From: Pseudomonas fluorescens HK44
Lineage (GTDB): Bacteria > Pseudomonadota > Gammaproteobacteria > Pseudomonadales > Pseudomonadaceae
Direction: 5' to 3'
Assembly (NCBI RefSeq): GCF_000217955.3
Contig: NZ_AFOY02000023.1
Span: forward strand, 118,205-182,204
DNA length: 64,000 nucleotides
This document shows, piece by piece, positions 16,829-25,800 of this stretch (position 1 is its first letter; every line of letters starts with the position of its first letter). The notes beneath the pieces are model-generated. The model did no database searches. It was not told the origin of the DNA and was given only the letters and a program-made list of their open reading frames with translations. The position numbers and the translations under genes were made by a program.

Positions 16829-18742
16829 ATGTCCGTACGACGCACACGCAAAGACGATGGCAGCCAATGGACAGTTGCGGACAGCCGCAGTGTTTACGGG
16901 ATTCGCCATTGGGGGGCCGGGTATTTCGCGATCAGTGACGCCGGTCGCGTAGAAGTTCGTCCGAACGGTCCGAGCAGCTCGCCTATCGATCTGTTCGAGC
17001 AAGTTGCACAGCTGCGCAAAAGCGGCCTGTCCTTGCCACTGCTGGTGCGCTTCCCGGACATCCTGCAGGACCGTGTCCGTCAGCTGACCGGGGCCTTCGA
17101 CGCGAACATCGAGCGTCTGGAATACCAGAGCAAGTACACCGCGCTGTACCCGATCAAGGTTAACCAGCAAGAAGCGGTGATCGAGAACATCATCGCCACC
17201 CAGAACGTGTCCATCGGCCTGGAAGCCGGCTCCAAGCCGGAACTGCTGGCCGTGCTGGCCCTGGCGCCAAAGGGCGGCACCATCGTCTGCAACGGTTACA
17301 AGGATCGTGAGTTCATCCGTCTGGCACTGATGGGCCAGAAGCTGGGCCACAACGTGTTCATCGTGATTGAGAAAGAATCCGAAGTCGGCCTGGTGATCGA
17401 AGAGGCTGCCTCGCTGAAGGTCAAGCCTCAAGTCGGCCTGCGGGTTCGCCTGTCGTCCCTGGCATCGAGCAAATGGGCGGACACTGGCGGCGAAAAGTCC
17501 AAGTTCGGGCTTTCTGCTGCCCAGTTGCTGTCGGTAGTCGAGCGCTTCCGTACAGCCGGTCTGGATCAAGGCATTCGTTTGCTGCACTTTCACATGGGCT
17601 CGCAGATCGCCAACCTGGCGGACTACCAGCACGGCTTCAAGGAAGCGATCCGTTACTACGGCGAACTGCGCAACCTTGGCCTGCCGGTGGATCACATCGA
17701 CGTGGGTGGTGGCCTGGGCGTCGACTACGACGGTACTCACTCGCGTAACGCCAGCTCGATCAACTACGACATGGACGATTACGCCGGTGTCGTGGTCGGC
17801 ATGCTCAAGGAATTCTGCGACGCGCAAAGCCTGCCGCATCCGAACATCTTCTCCGAGAGTGGTCGTTCGCTGACGGCTCACCACGCCATGCTGGTGGTAC
17901 AGGTCACCGACGTCGAGAAACACAACGACGACGTGCCAATGATCGAGAACAAGGATGAGCTGCCGGAAACCGTGCAATGGCTGGTCGACCTGCTCGGCCC
18001 GACCGATATCGAGATGGTCACCGAAACCTACTGGCGCGCGACCCACTACATGAGCGACGTGGCCAGCCAGTACGCTGATGGCAAGCTGACCCTGGCCGAG
18101 AAAGCCCTGGCCGAGCAATGCTATTTCGCCGTTTGCCGTCGCCTGCACAACTCGTTGAAAGCCCGTCAACGCTCGCACCGTCAGGTGCTCGACGAACTCA
18201 ACGACAAGCTGGCCGACAAATACATCTGCAATTTCTCGGTATTCCAGAGCCTGCCGGACACCTGGGCCATCGGCCAGGTCCTGCCGATCCTGCCGCTGCA
18301 CCGTCTTGATGAAGAGCCGATGCGCCGTGCCGTGCTGCAAGACCTGACTTGCGACTCCGACGGCAAGATCAAGCAGTACGTCGACGAGCAGAGCATTGAA
18401 ACCAGCCTGCCGGTACACGGGCTCAATGATGGCGAAGACTACCTGTTGGGGATTTTCCTGGTGGGCGCTTACCAGGAAATTCTCGGTGACATGCACAACC
18501 TGTTCGGTGACACCGACTCGGTGAACATCTACCAGAATGCCGACGGCAGCGTTTACCACGCCGGTATCGAAACCCACGACACCATTGAAGACATGTTGCG
18601 TTACGTGCACTTGTCGCCGGAAGAGCTGATGACGCACTACCGCGACAAGGTGGCCAGTGCTCGAATCAGTGCTAGCGAGCGCACCCAGTACCTCGATGCC
18701 TTGCGCCTGGGGCTGACTCGCTCGTCTTACCTGTCTTCTTGA
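16829..18742 (+). CDS. speA: Biosynthetic arginine decarboxylase
   Basis: 637 residues. A PLP enzyme converting arginine to agmatine, the first step of putrescine synthesis. It belongs to the alanine-racemase-fold group: PLP lysine in YPIKVNQQ (about residue 108), then LEAGSKPELLAVLALA, HFHMGSQIANL, DVGGGLGVDYDGTHS and FSESGRSLTAHHAML. The length equals the Pseudomonas and E. coli SpeA proteins. It is monocistronic, with its own upstream region of about 220 bp. Position matches PA4839. A 607-codon antisense ORF across it is a codon-bias shadow. Confidence 0.96.
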   Translation: MSVRRTRKDDGSQWTVADSRSVYGIRHWGAGYFAISDAGRVEVRPNGPSSSPIDLFEQVAQLRKSGLSLPLLVRFPDILQDRVRQLTGAFDANIERLEYQSKYTALYPIKVNQQEAVIENIIATQNVSIGLEAGSKPELLAVLALAPKGGTIVCNGYKDREFIRLALMGQKLGHNVFIVIEKESEVGLVIEEAASLKVKPQVGLRVRLSSLASSKWADTGGEKSKFGLSAAQLLSVVERFRTAGLDQGIRLLHFHMGSQIANLADYQHGFKEAIRYYGELRNLGLPVDHIDVGGGLGVDYDGTHSRNASSINYDMDDYAGVVVGMLKEFCDAQSLPHPNIFSESGRSLTAHHAMLVVQVTDVEKHNDDVPMIENKDELPETVQWLVDLLGPTDIEMVTETYWRATHYMSDVASQYADGKLTLAEKALAEQCYFAVCRRLHNSLKARQRSHRQVLDELNDKLADKYICNFSVFQSLPDTWAIGQVLPILPLHRLDEEPMRRAVLQDLTCDSDGKIKQYVDEQSIETSLPVHGLNDGEDYLLGIFLVGAYQEILGDMHNLFGDTDSVNIYQNADGSVYHAGIETHDTIEDMLRYVHLSPEELMTHYRDKVASARISASERTQYLDALRLGLTRSSYLSS

Positions 18743-18779
18743 GGTAGCGAACCGCTGTGACCAGGCTGTCAGAAAAAAC

Positions 18780-18800
18780 TCCGCGTAGTGCGGAATTTTC
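18780..18800 (+). terminator. Weak terminator-like hairpin after speA
   Basis: TCCGC-GTAGT-GCGGA stem followed by ATTTTC, 38 bp past the speA stop. The stem is only 5 bp. Confidence 0.35.
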
Positions 18801-18975
18801 GGAGGGCCTGGTACGGCATTTCTTTATTTTTGTAGCGATTTGCCACGCCTGCGCACTATCAACGCTGTGTGGTCTTCATTTCGCGTAGGTCATTTCCTAA
18901 GTTGTACTTCGGCACTCTACTCGGCCATGTCTCTCAGCGAGAATCCCCGGCCGTCCCTCCTGTAGAGAAACGCCG

Positions 18976-20358
18976 ATGTTCGATCCCGTCAACGAGCCGT
19001 CATTTCGTCTGGAGATAGCGGGTCAACCCCAACCCTTTGTCGTTGTCGCCTTTACCGGTTGCGAGTCCATCAGCCAGCCCTTTGCCTTTCAGCTGGATCT
19101 ACCGATCGATGAGCAGCGATTGGATATCGCCAGTCTGATGTTTCGCTCGGCGTACCTGGGGTTTGGGGGCGCGGGCACCGGTATCCACGGACAGATTCAT
19201 GACCTCACTCCGCTTCATGACGACGCGCTGCCGGGGCTCTGGCGTCTGTGCCTTGGGCCAAAGCTGGCCTGCCTGGCGCAACGCTGCAACCAGCGAATGT
19301 TCACCGGCCAGTCAGTCCCGCAGATTCTGGTTCAGGTACTGAAGGAGCACGGCATAGACGAAAAAAACTGTCGATTCGAGCTCCGGAACGACTACCCCAT
19401 GCGGGAGTTTTGCACCCAGTACCGTGAGTCGGATTTGGCGTTTCTTCAGCGCCTGTGCGAGCAAGAGCGGATTCACTACCATTTTCAGCACCGCAAGCAC
19501 GGTCATTACCTGATCTTTGCCGACTCTCAACGAAACGTGCGTCCAGGTGACAGCGCACCCTTTGATGCGTTGGGTTGCGCACCTGCAGTCAGGCGTTTCA
19601 CGGTTCGTGCTCATGCCGATGTGGCAGGTCATGATGGATTGCCCAAATCCGTCGCAGAGGGTGAAACGGACCTGCCGAATATACGTAGCGGCATGCTGAT
19701 GCCGTTGTCGGGCCATCCGTTTGCTGACTGGAATCACCAGTGGTTGCTGACCCGGGTCGAGCATTCGGGTAGCCAGGCGCATCTGCCGTACTACCACAAC
19801 CGCATTGATGCGATTCCCTGGGAGACTCCGTTCGTAGCGTTTTGTCCGGGCACGAAGCCACGGATGAACAGCGTGCAACGTGGTTGGGTGGTCAAGGTCG
19901 ACGAAATCCGCAGTGACCCTGCGCTACGGATCGCCGTGCAGTTCGATTGGCTTTATCAGGGCCAGGGGGCACGGCCCAGCCATTGCTGGCTGCCGGTCTC
20001 GCCCCAACTGTCTGCAGAGTCGGTTGCCGGTTTGACGGCGGGGGTTGAGGTCTGTGTGAGCTTTATCGAGGGCGACCCGGACCAGCCATTGATCACCGGC
20101 ATATTTCGGGGGGCGACGTTGCACATCGACAGCGTGCTGCCTGCCGAAACCTCCCCGCCCTCAGTGGTCGGGGAGGCGCTCCCGGCACTGGAGGATTTGC
20201 CGCCCCAGGGTCGCCATGACTTGTTGACAATGGTTCAGGGCAGTCAGCCCTTGGTGTTGCTGTGTTTGATACCCGGCGGGGGGAGTTTCATGCATTGCCG
20301 GCAAGCGATCTGTGCCTGCCGCACGGTAGCAGGGCTTGGCCAAAGTGGTGCGGCATGA
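18976..20358 (+). CDS. vgrG: Short VgrG-type T6SS spike protein
   Basis: 460 residues. The N-terminal gp27-like part is clear (FVVVAFTGCESISQPFAFQL, YRESDLAFLQRLCEQERIHYHF). The gp5-like OB fold ends with VCVSFIEGDPDQPLITG. Compared with what I remember of Pseudomonas VgrGs, about 60-80 residues seem absent in the middle, between the RRFTVRAH and GMLMPLSGHP segments, and the beta-helix spike tail is short or missing. The C-terminal LLCLIPGGGSFMHC stretch is Cys-rich. It overlaps the DUF4123 gene by ATGA. No other tss genes are nearby. It may be a functional short VgrG or a decaying one. Confidence 0.82.
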   Translation: MFDPVNEPSFRLEIAGQPQPFVVVAFTGCESISQPFAFQLDLPIDEQRLDIASLMFRSAYLGFGGAGTGIHGQIHDLTPLHDDALPGLWRLCLGPKLACLAQRCNQRMFTGQSVPQILVQVLKEHGIDEKNCRFELRNDYPMREFCTQYRESDLAFLQRLCEQERIHYHFQHRKHGHYLIFADSQRNVRPGDSAPFDALGCAPAVRRFTVRAHADVAGHDGLPKSVAEGETDLPNIRSGMLMPLSGHPFADWNHQWLLTRVEHSGSQAHLPYYHNRIDAIPWETPFVAFCPGTKPRMNSVQRGWVVKVDEIRSDPALRIAVQFDWLYQGQGARPSHCWLPVSPQLSAESVAGLTAGVEVCVSFIEGDPDQPLITGIFRGATLHIDSVLPAETSPPSVVGEALPALEDLPPQGRHDLLTMVQGSQPLVLLCLIPGGGSFMHCRQAICACRTVAGLGQSGAA

Positions 20359-21140
20359 TCGCTGCCCAGTCGGCGCAATGGCTTTTGCTGGATGTACCGG
20401 GTTCGCCGCAGGCAGGGTGGAACCTGCAGCACCGGTTTGCCGACGCATCGCGTTACGCATTGTTCGAGAACACTGACCTGCACGCATTGCGCGACCAGGG
20501 GCCGCAGTTGATCGAGCTGTCGGCGCAATCGTCATTGATGCAATGTTGCCACGACGAGCCGGCGGACTGGCCGGGGTTGCTGTTGGTCAGTTGCGCACCC
20601 TGCGGGCAATTGCTCGGGCACCTTCGCCGTATGCTCACGGTCACCTTCGGGTTTCATTACAAGGGCCTGCTGAGTTACTACAACCCTTTTATCGCCAGTT
20701 ACTTTTTTGATGCCGGCGATGCCCGCGAGTTGAGCCGCTGGCTGGGGCCGATCGATAAGGTGTACTGGTATGGCGGGACCTGGGCAGACCGGGCGATCGG
20801 CAGTCTGGGGTGGTTGCATCTGGTCAATCCGCGATTGGCCGTCAGTGAACTGGCCATCGAAGACAGCCTTAGCCTTCACCAGCAGGGCATGTTGCAGGCG
20901 TGTCTGCTGGAGCGCCATGCGTGGCACTGGAGTCGCTCGACGGGGCATGACTTTGGCGCGATCTGGTCTTTTGTGCAGGAAGGACTCGAGCAGGGTTTCA
21001 GCGAACGCACGGTGCTCGATGGCTGGTTGCGATTACGTTTGCAATACCCGTCAGCCATACCCGAAGAGCACCTGCCGGGGCGCACTCAGCAAGAGCGGCT
21101 CGACAGCCTGCGCAACCGCTGGCAGAGCGATCGTTCCTGA
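20355..21140 (+). CDS. DUF4123 T6SS effector adaptor (Tap/Tec-like)
   Basis: 261 residues. DUF4123 proteins are chaperones that load a specific effector onto the partner VgrG. Features are WLLLDVPG near the N-terminus, then LIELSAQSSL, LGHLRRMLTVTF and YYNPFIASYFF, with a basic C-terminal tail. The start at 20355 is coupled to the vgrG stop. Normally the cargo gene follows directly. Here the next gene is a MATE exporter on the opposite strand, whose 3' end is 25 bp away. The adaptor therefore has no linked cargo, which points to effector loss or to cargo encoded elsewhere. Confidence 0.82.
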   Translation: MIAAQSAQWLLLDVPGSPQAGWNLQHRFADASRYALFENTDLHALRDQGPQLIELSAQSSLMQCCHDEPADWPGLLLVSCAPCGQLLGHLRRMLTVTFGFHYKGLLSYYNPFIASYFFDAGDARELSRWLGPIDKVYWYGGTWADRAIGSLGWLHLVNPRLAVSELAIEDSLSLHQQGMLQACLLERHAWHWSRSTGHDFGAIWSFVQEGLEQGFSERTVLDGWLRLRLQYPSAIPEEHLPGRTQQERLDSLRNRWQSDRS

Positions 21141-21165
21141 ATTCATAAATTACGACGAAGAACGG

Positions 21166-22515
21166 CTACGAGCGCTGAAATGTGAACCAGCCATCGTTCT
21201 TGCGCAGGTTCCAGGCGAATGCCCCAAGCGTCAGGCTGCGCAGCACCATGAACAACAGGAAGGTCAGCCACAGTCCATGGTTGCCGAACCCTTGCAGTGC
21301 CCAGGCAAATGGCAGCAACAGCAGCACCGTCAGCAGCATGCCGTTGCGCATTTCCCGGGCCCGGGTCGCGCCGATGAACAGGCCGTCGAGCAAGTAGCTC
21401 CAGACGGCGATCAGCGGCAGTGCGGCGAGGTACGGCAAATAGACGAATGCAGTGTCGCGCACGCTCTGGATGTTGGTCTGCATCTCGATGAACAGATGCC
21501 CGGCGCAGAGGAACAGCAGCGCAAACCCCAGGCTGGCAATCAATGACCAGCCGCAGGCGACCACCAGGCACCGACGCAAGGTCTGACGGTCATGGGCACC
21601 GATGGCGTGGCCGCACAGAGCCTCCACCGCGTGGGCCAGGCCATCCAGGGCATGGGCGGTCAACAGCAAACCATTGAGCAATAATGCATTGGCCGCCACC
21701 GTCGCATCGCCGAGCCGCGCGCCTTGCACGGTGACCATGAAAAACACCGATTGCAGCGCCAGACTGCGAATGAAGATATCGCGGTTGACCGCCAGCAGCG
21801 GTCGCCAACTCTGCCACAGTGCCAATGCCGCCCAGGCGATATGCCCGGGGTAGGCGCGCAGGGCATGACGGGTCATGGCCAGGCCGAGCAGGGCGCCGGT
21901 CCATTCGGCGATCACTGAAGCACGGGCCGCCCCGACGACGCCCCATTGCAGACCTATGACGAACCACAGGTTCAGAGCGATGTTCACCAGGTTGGTGGTC
22001 AGCAGAATCGCCAGCGGTGCCCGGGCGTTCTGGGTGCCGAGGAACCAGCCGACCAGCGCATAACTGGCCAGCGCCGCCGGTAAGCCAAACAACCGCGTGT
22101 GGAAAAACTCGCGGGTCAGTTGATCGAGCTCGGCCGATGGCTGCATGAAGTGCAACGCCACGCCACTGAGCGGTACGCCCAGTATCCCGAGCAGCAGCGC
22201 CAGCCCCATCGCCAATAGCAAGCCTTGCAGCAGGATCTGCCGCAGCGCCGCACCATCACCGCGCCCGGCCGCCTGCGCCGCAAACCCGGTGGAACCCATG
22301 CGCAGAAACCCCATGGCCCAGGCCAGAAAGGTGTACAGGCTGGCGCCCACCGCGACAGCACCGAGCTGATGCGCGTGAGGCAGGTGGCCGACCACCGTGC
22401 TGTCGACCAGCGCCACCAGCGGCACGGAAATGTTCGAAAGAATCATCGGCGCGGCAAGCGCCCAGACGCGACGATGGGTCGCACGATCGCGCCAGTCGGT
22501 GATCAACGTAGACAT
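21166..22515 (-). CDS. MATE-family efflux transporter (DinF-like)
   Basis: 449 residues with about 12 membrane helices. It is a multidrug and toxic compound extrusion antiporter of the DinF branch: WALAAPMILSNISVPLVALVDSTVVGHL, GSTGFAAQAAGRGD, GWFLGTQNARAPL and the second-half repeat VHGA-like QGARLGDATVAANALLLN. The substrate is unknown; Na or H driven export is expected. It is convergent with the DUF4123 gene and has its own upstream region with a REP pair. The start ATG at 22515 follows a GAAAGGAG site. Confidence 0.9.
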   Translation of the reverse strand: MSTLITDWRDRATHRRVWALAAPMILSNISVPLVALVDSTVVGHLPHAHQLGAVAVGASLYTFLAWAMGFLRMGSTGFAAQAAGRGDGAALRQILLQGLLLAMGLALLLGILGVPLSGVALHFMQPSAELDQLTREFFHTRLFGLPAALASYALVGWFLGTQNARAPLAILLTTNLVNIALNLWFVIGLQWGVVGAARASVIAEWTGALLGLAMTRHALRAYPGHIAWAALALWQSWRPLLAVNRDIFIRSLALQSVFFMVTVQGARLGDATVAANALLLNGLLLTAHALDGLAHAVEALCGHAIGAHDRQTLRRCLVVACGWSLIASLGFALLFLCAGHLFIEMQTNIQSVRDTAFVYLPYLAALPLIAVWSYLLDGLFIGATRAREMRNGMLLTVLLLLPFAWALQGFGNHGLWLTFLLFMVLRSLTLGAFAWNLRKNDGWFTFQRS

Positions 22516-22589
22516 TCAGGCTCCTTTCGAGAGCGGGCATTGTAGCGGCAGATCCAGGCGTCAGTGCTTTTGTGAAAAGCAGGCTTTTT

Positions 22590-22717
22590 GTGGCGAGGGA
22601 GCTTGCTCCCGCTGGGTCGCGCAGCGGCCCCCCATTAGGCACCCCATTTTTCCAGTCTGTATTCACCGGGTTTGCGAGGGCTTCGCCCTCGAGCGGGAGC
22701 AAGCTCCCTGGCCACAG
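22590..22717. repeat. REP-like inverted pair, family A
   Basis: TGGCGAGGGAGCTTGCTCCC at about 22590 and inverted partner GAGCGGGAGCAAGCTCCC at about 22691-22717, in the 316-bp gap between the MATE gene and the macroglobulin gene. The rest of the gap shows no other feature. The pair is read through by a 1778-codon ORF whose true start is 435 bp downstream. Confidence 0.85.
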
Positions 22718-22831
22718 AGTGCTCATCACCCTCATCAGCATTCCAATTCCACGTTGTTGGTCAATCTGATCTGCCCGGCCAGCGCTTGGGCTATAGTTCA
22801 CCCCTTCAAGACTCTTGCCGACGAGTGTCCC

Positions 22832-25800
22832 ATGCTGAACAAAGGATTGTTTCTGGCCTGTGCGCTGATGCTGCTCAGCGCCTGCGATTCATCGACATCG
22901 ACCAACGCGCCGGCCAGCCCGGTGCCGGCAGCGCCAGTCACGGCGCCAAAGGCCAAGGCCGTGCAGGATGTCGCTGTGCTGAAGCAGCGTTACGCCGGTC
23001 GCGAATTGAGCGTGGTGGATGTCTCGGAAATCCAGCTCGATGGCGCGAGCACGCTGTCAGTGAGTGTCTCGGTGCCGCTGGACCCGCAGCAGAAATTCGC
23101 CGACAAACTGCACCTGGTGGACAGCAAGACCGGCAAGGTCGATGGCGCCTGGGAACTTTCGGACAACCTGATGGAGCTGCGCCTGCGTCACCTTGAGCCG
23201 CAGCGCAAACTGGTGCTGACCGTCGACGCCGGGCTGCTGGGGGTCAACGACGCCAAACTGGCTGCCGATTACGTCAGCCGCCTGGAAACCCGAGACCTGC
23301 ATCCGACGGTGGGTTTTGCCAGCCGTGGCACCTTATTGCCGACTCGTCTGGCGGAAGGCTTGCCGGTAATCGCGCTCAACGTCGACAAGATCAATGTCGA
23401 ATTCTTCCGGATCAAACCCGAATCGCTGCCGGCGTTCCTCACCCAATGGGGTCGCAACAGCAGCCTGCAAAGCTATGAATCGCGTGAACTGCTGCCGATG
23501 GCCGATCTGGTCTACGGCGGCCGTTTCGATCTGAACCCGGCACGCAACACCCGCGAAACCCTGCTGCTGCCGATCGCCGGCCTCAAGCCGTTGCAGCAAC
23601 CGGGGGTTTATCTGGCGGTGATGCGTGCCGCTGGCACTTACAGCTACTCGCAACCGGCAACCTTGTTCACCCTCAGTGACATCGGCCTGTCGGTGCACCG
23701 TTACCAGAACCGTCTGGATGTGTTCACCCAGGCACTGGAAGGTGGCAAAGCGCTGGACGACGTCAGCCTCGAACTGCTCGACGCCAATGGCCGCGTGGTC
23801 GGTCAGGGCAAAACCGAGAAGGGCGGCCACGCCGAATTGCCGCTGCCGAAAAAGGCTGAAGTGCTGCTGGCCCATCAGGGTGAGCAGACCAGCATGTTGC
23901 GTCTCAACAGCGCAGCGCTGGACTTGGCCGAGTTCAAGATCGGCGGGCCACAAGCCCATCCGCTGCAATTTTTCGTGTTTGGCCCGCGCGATCTTTACCG
24001 GCCTGGTGAAACCGTGCTGCTCAATGCCTTGCTACGGGACAAGGACGGCAATGCGGTCAAACCGCAACCGGTCAGCGTCGAAGTACGTCGGCCGGATGCG
24101 CAGGTCAGCCGCAAGTTCGTCTGGGACGCCGATGCTTCTGGGCTCTATCAATATCAACTGCAACTGGCCGGCGAAGCGCCGACCGGGCGCTGGCAACTGG
24201 TGTTCGACCTGGGTGACGGCAAGCCGCAGCTCTATGAGTTTCTGGTCGAAGACTTCCTGCCCGAGCGCCTGGCCCTTGAACTCAAGGGCAGCGAGACGCC
24301 GATCAAACCGGCCGATACCGCTGAAATCAGCGTCAACGGTCGCTACCTCTACGGCGCGCCGGCGTCGGGCAATCGCTTGAGTGGCCAGGTTTACGTGCGG
24401 CCCCTGCGTGAAGCGGTCAAAGGCTTGCCGGGTTATCAGTTCGGTTCGGTCACCGAAGAAGAACTGAGCCAGGACCTGGAACTGGATGAAGCGCTGCTGG
24501 ATGCCGACGGCAAGGCGGTGATTTCGCTGGAGAGCAAATGGGCGGCCGCCAAGTCGCCGCTGCAGTTGATTGTCCAGGCCAGCCTGCACGAGTCCGGTGG
24601 CCGGCCGATTACTCGGCGCGTGGTGCAACCGGTCTGGCCGGCGGATCGCTTGCCGGGGCTGCGCGCGTTGTTCAATGGTCAGGAAACCAACGGCGATGGC
24701 CCGGTCGAATTCGAGCTGTTGATGGCCAACAATGCAGGCCAGAAGCTGGCGACCGACAACCTCAAGGTCCGGCTGATCCGTGAACGCCGCGATTACTACT
24801 GGAACTACTCTGAGAGCGATGGCTGGAGCTATCACTTCAATGAAAAATTCCTCAACCTCGACGAAGAAACGGTCAGCATCAAGGCCGGCGATACGGCAAA
24901 GATCAGCTTCCCGGTGGAGTGGGGCCCGTATCGCGTCGAAGTTGAAGACCCGCACACCGGCATCGTCAGCAGCGTGCGTTTCTGGGCCGGTTACCGCGCC
25001 CAGGACAATGCTGAAGGCGGTGCGGTGCGTCCGGACCAGGTCAAGCTGGCGCTGGATAAGCCGGCCTATGGCGATGACGATACCGCCAACATCACCGTGA
25101 CCCCGCCGGCGGCGGGCAAGGGCTATTTGCTGGTGGAGTCGGCCGACGGGCCGTTGTGGTGGCAGGAAATCGACGTGCCGGCCGAAGGCAAAAGCTTCGC
25201 GGTGAAGCTTGATCCGAAGTGGGCGCGCCACGATCTGTACGTCAGTGCGCTGGTGATTCGTCCCGGCGAGCGCAAAGCCAATGTCACCCCGAAACGTGCG
25301 GTCGGCGTGCTGCACCTGCCGCTGGACCGGACTCAGCGCAAACTCGGCTTGAGCCTGACGGCGCCGGAAAAAATGCGCCCGAAACAACCGCTGAGCGTGA
25401 AGATTCAGGCGAAGAACGCCGATGGCAGCGTACCGAAACAGGTGCATGTGCTGCTGGCGGCGGTGGACGTCGGCATCCTCAATATCACCGAGTACCCGAC
25501 GCCGGATCCGTACTCCAGCCTGTTTGGCCGCAAGGCCTATAGCGCCGACCAACTCGACGTTTACGGGCAGTTGATCGAAGCTGGCCAGGGGCGTTTGGCC
25601 AGTCTGGCCTTTGGTGGTGACGCGGCGCTGGCCAAGGGCGGCAAACGCCCGGACACCAGCGTGACCATCGTTGCTTTGCAAAGCGCACCGGTGACCTTGA
25701 ACGAGCAGGGCGAAGGCGAAGTCAGCGTCAACATCCCGGACTTCAACGGCGAGCTGCGCTTGATGGCCCAGGCCTGGACCGATGATCGCTATGGCATGGC

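Noticed and set aside
16814..18637. 607-codon ORF antisense to speA
   Set aside because: Codon-bias shadow of a certain gene; His/Val/Gln-rich composition and no ribosome site.
22397..22831. N-terminal extension of the macroglobulin ORF
   Set aside because: Translated REP and spacer; the lipoprotein signal begins at 22832.
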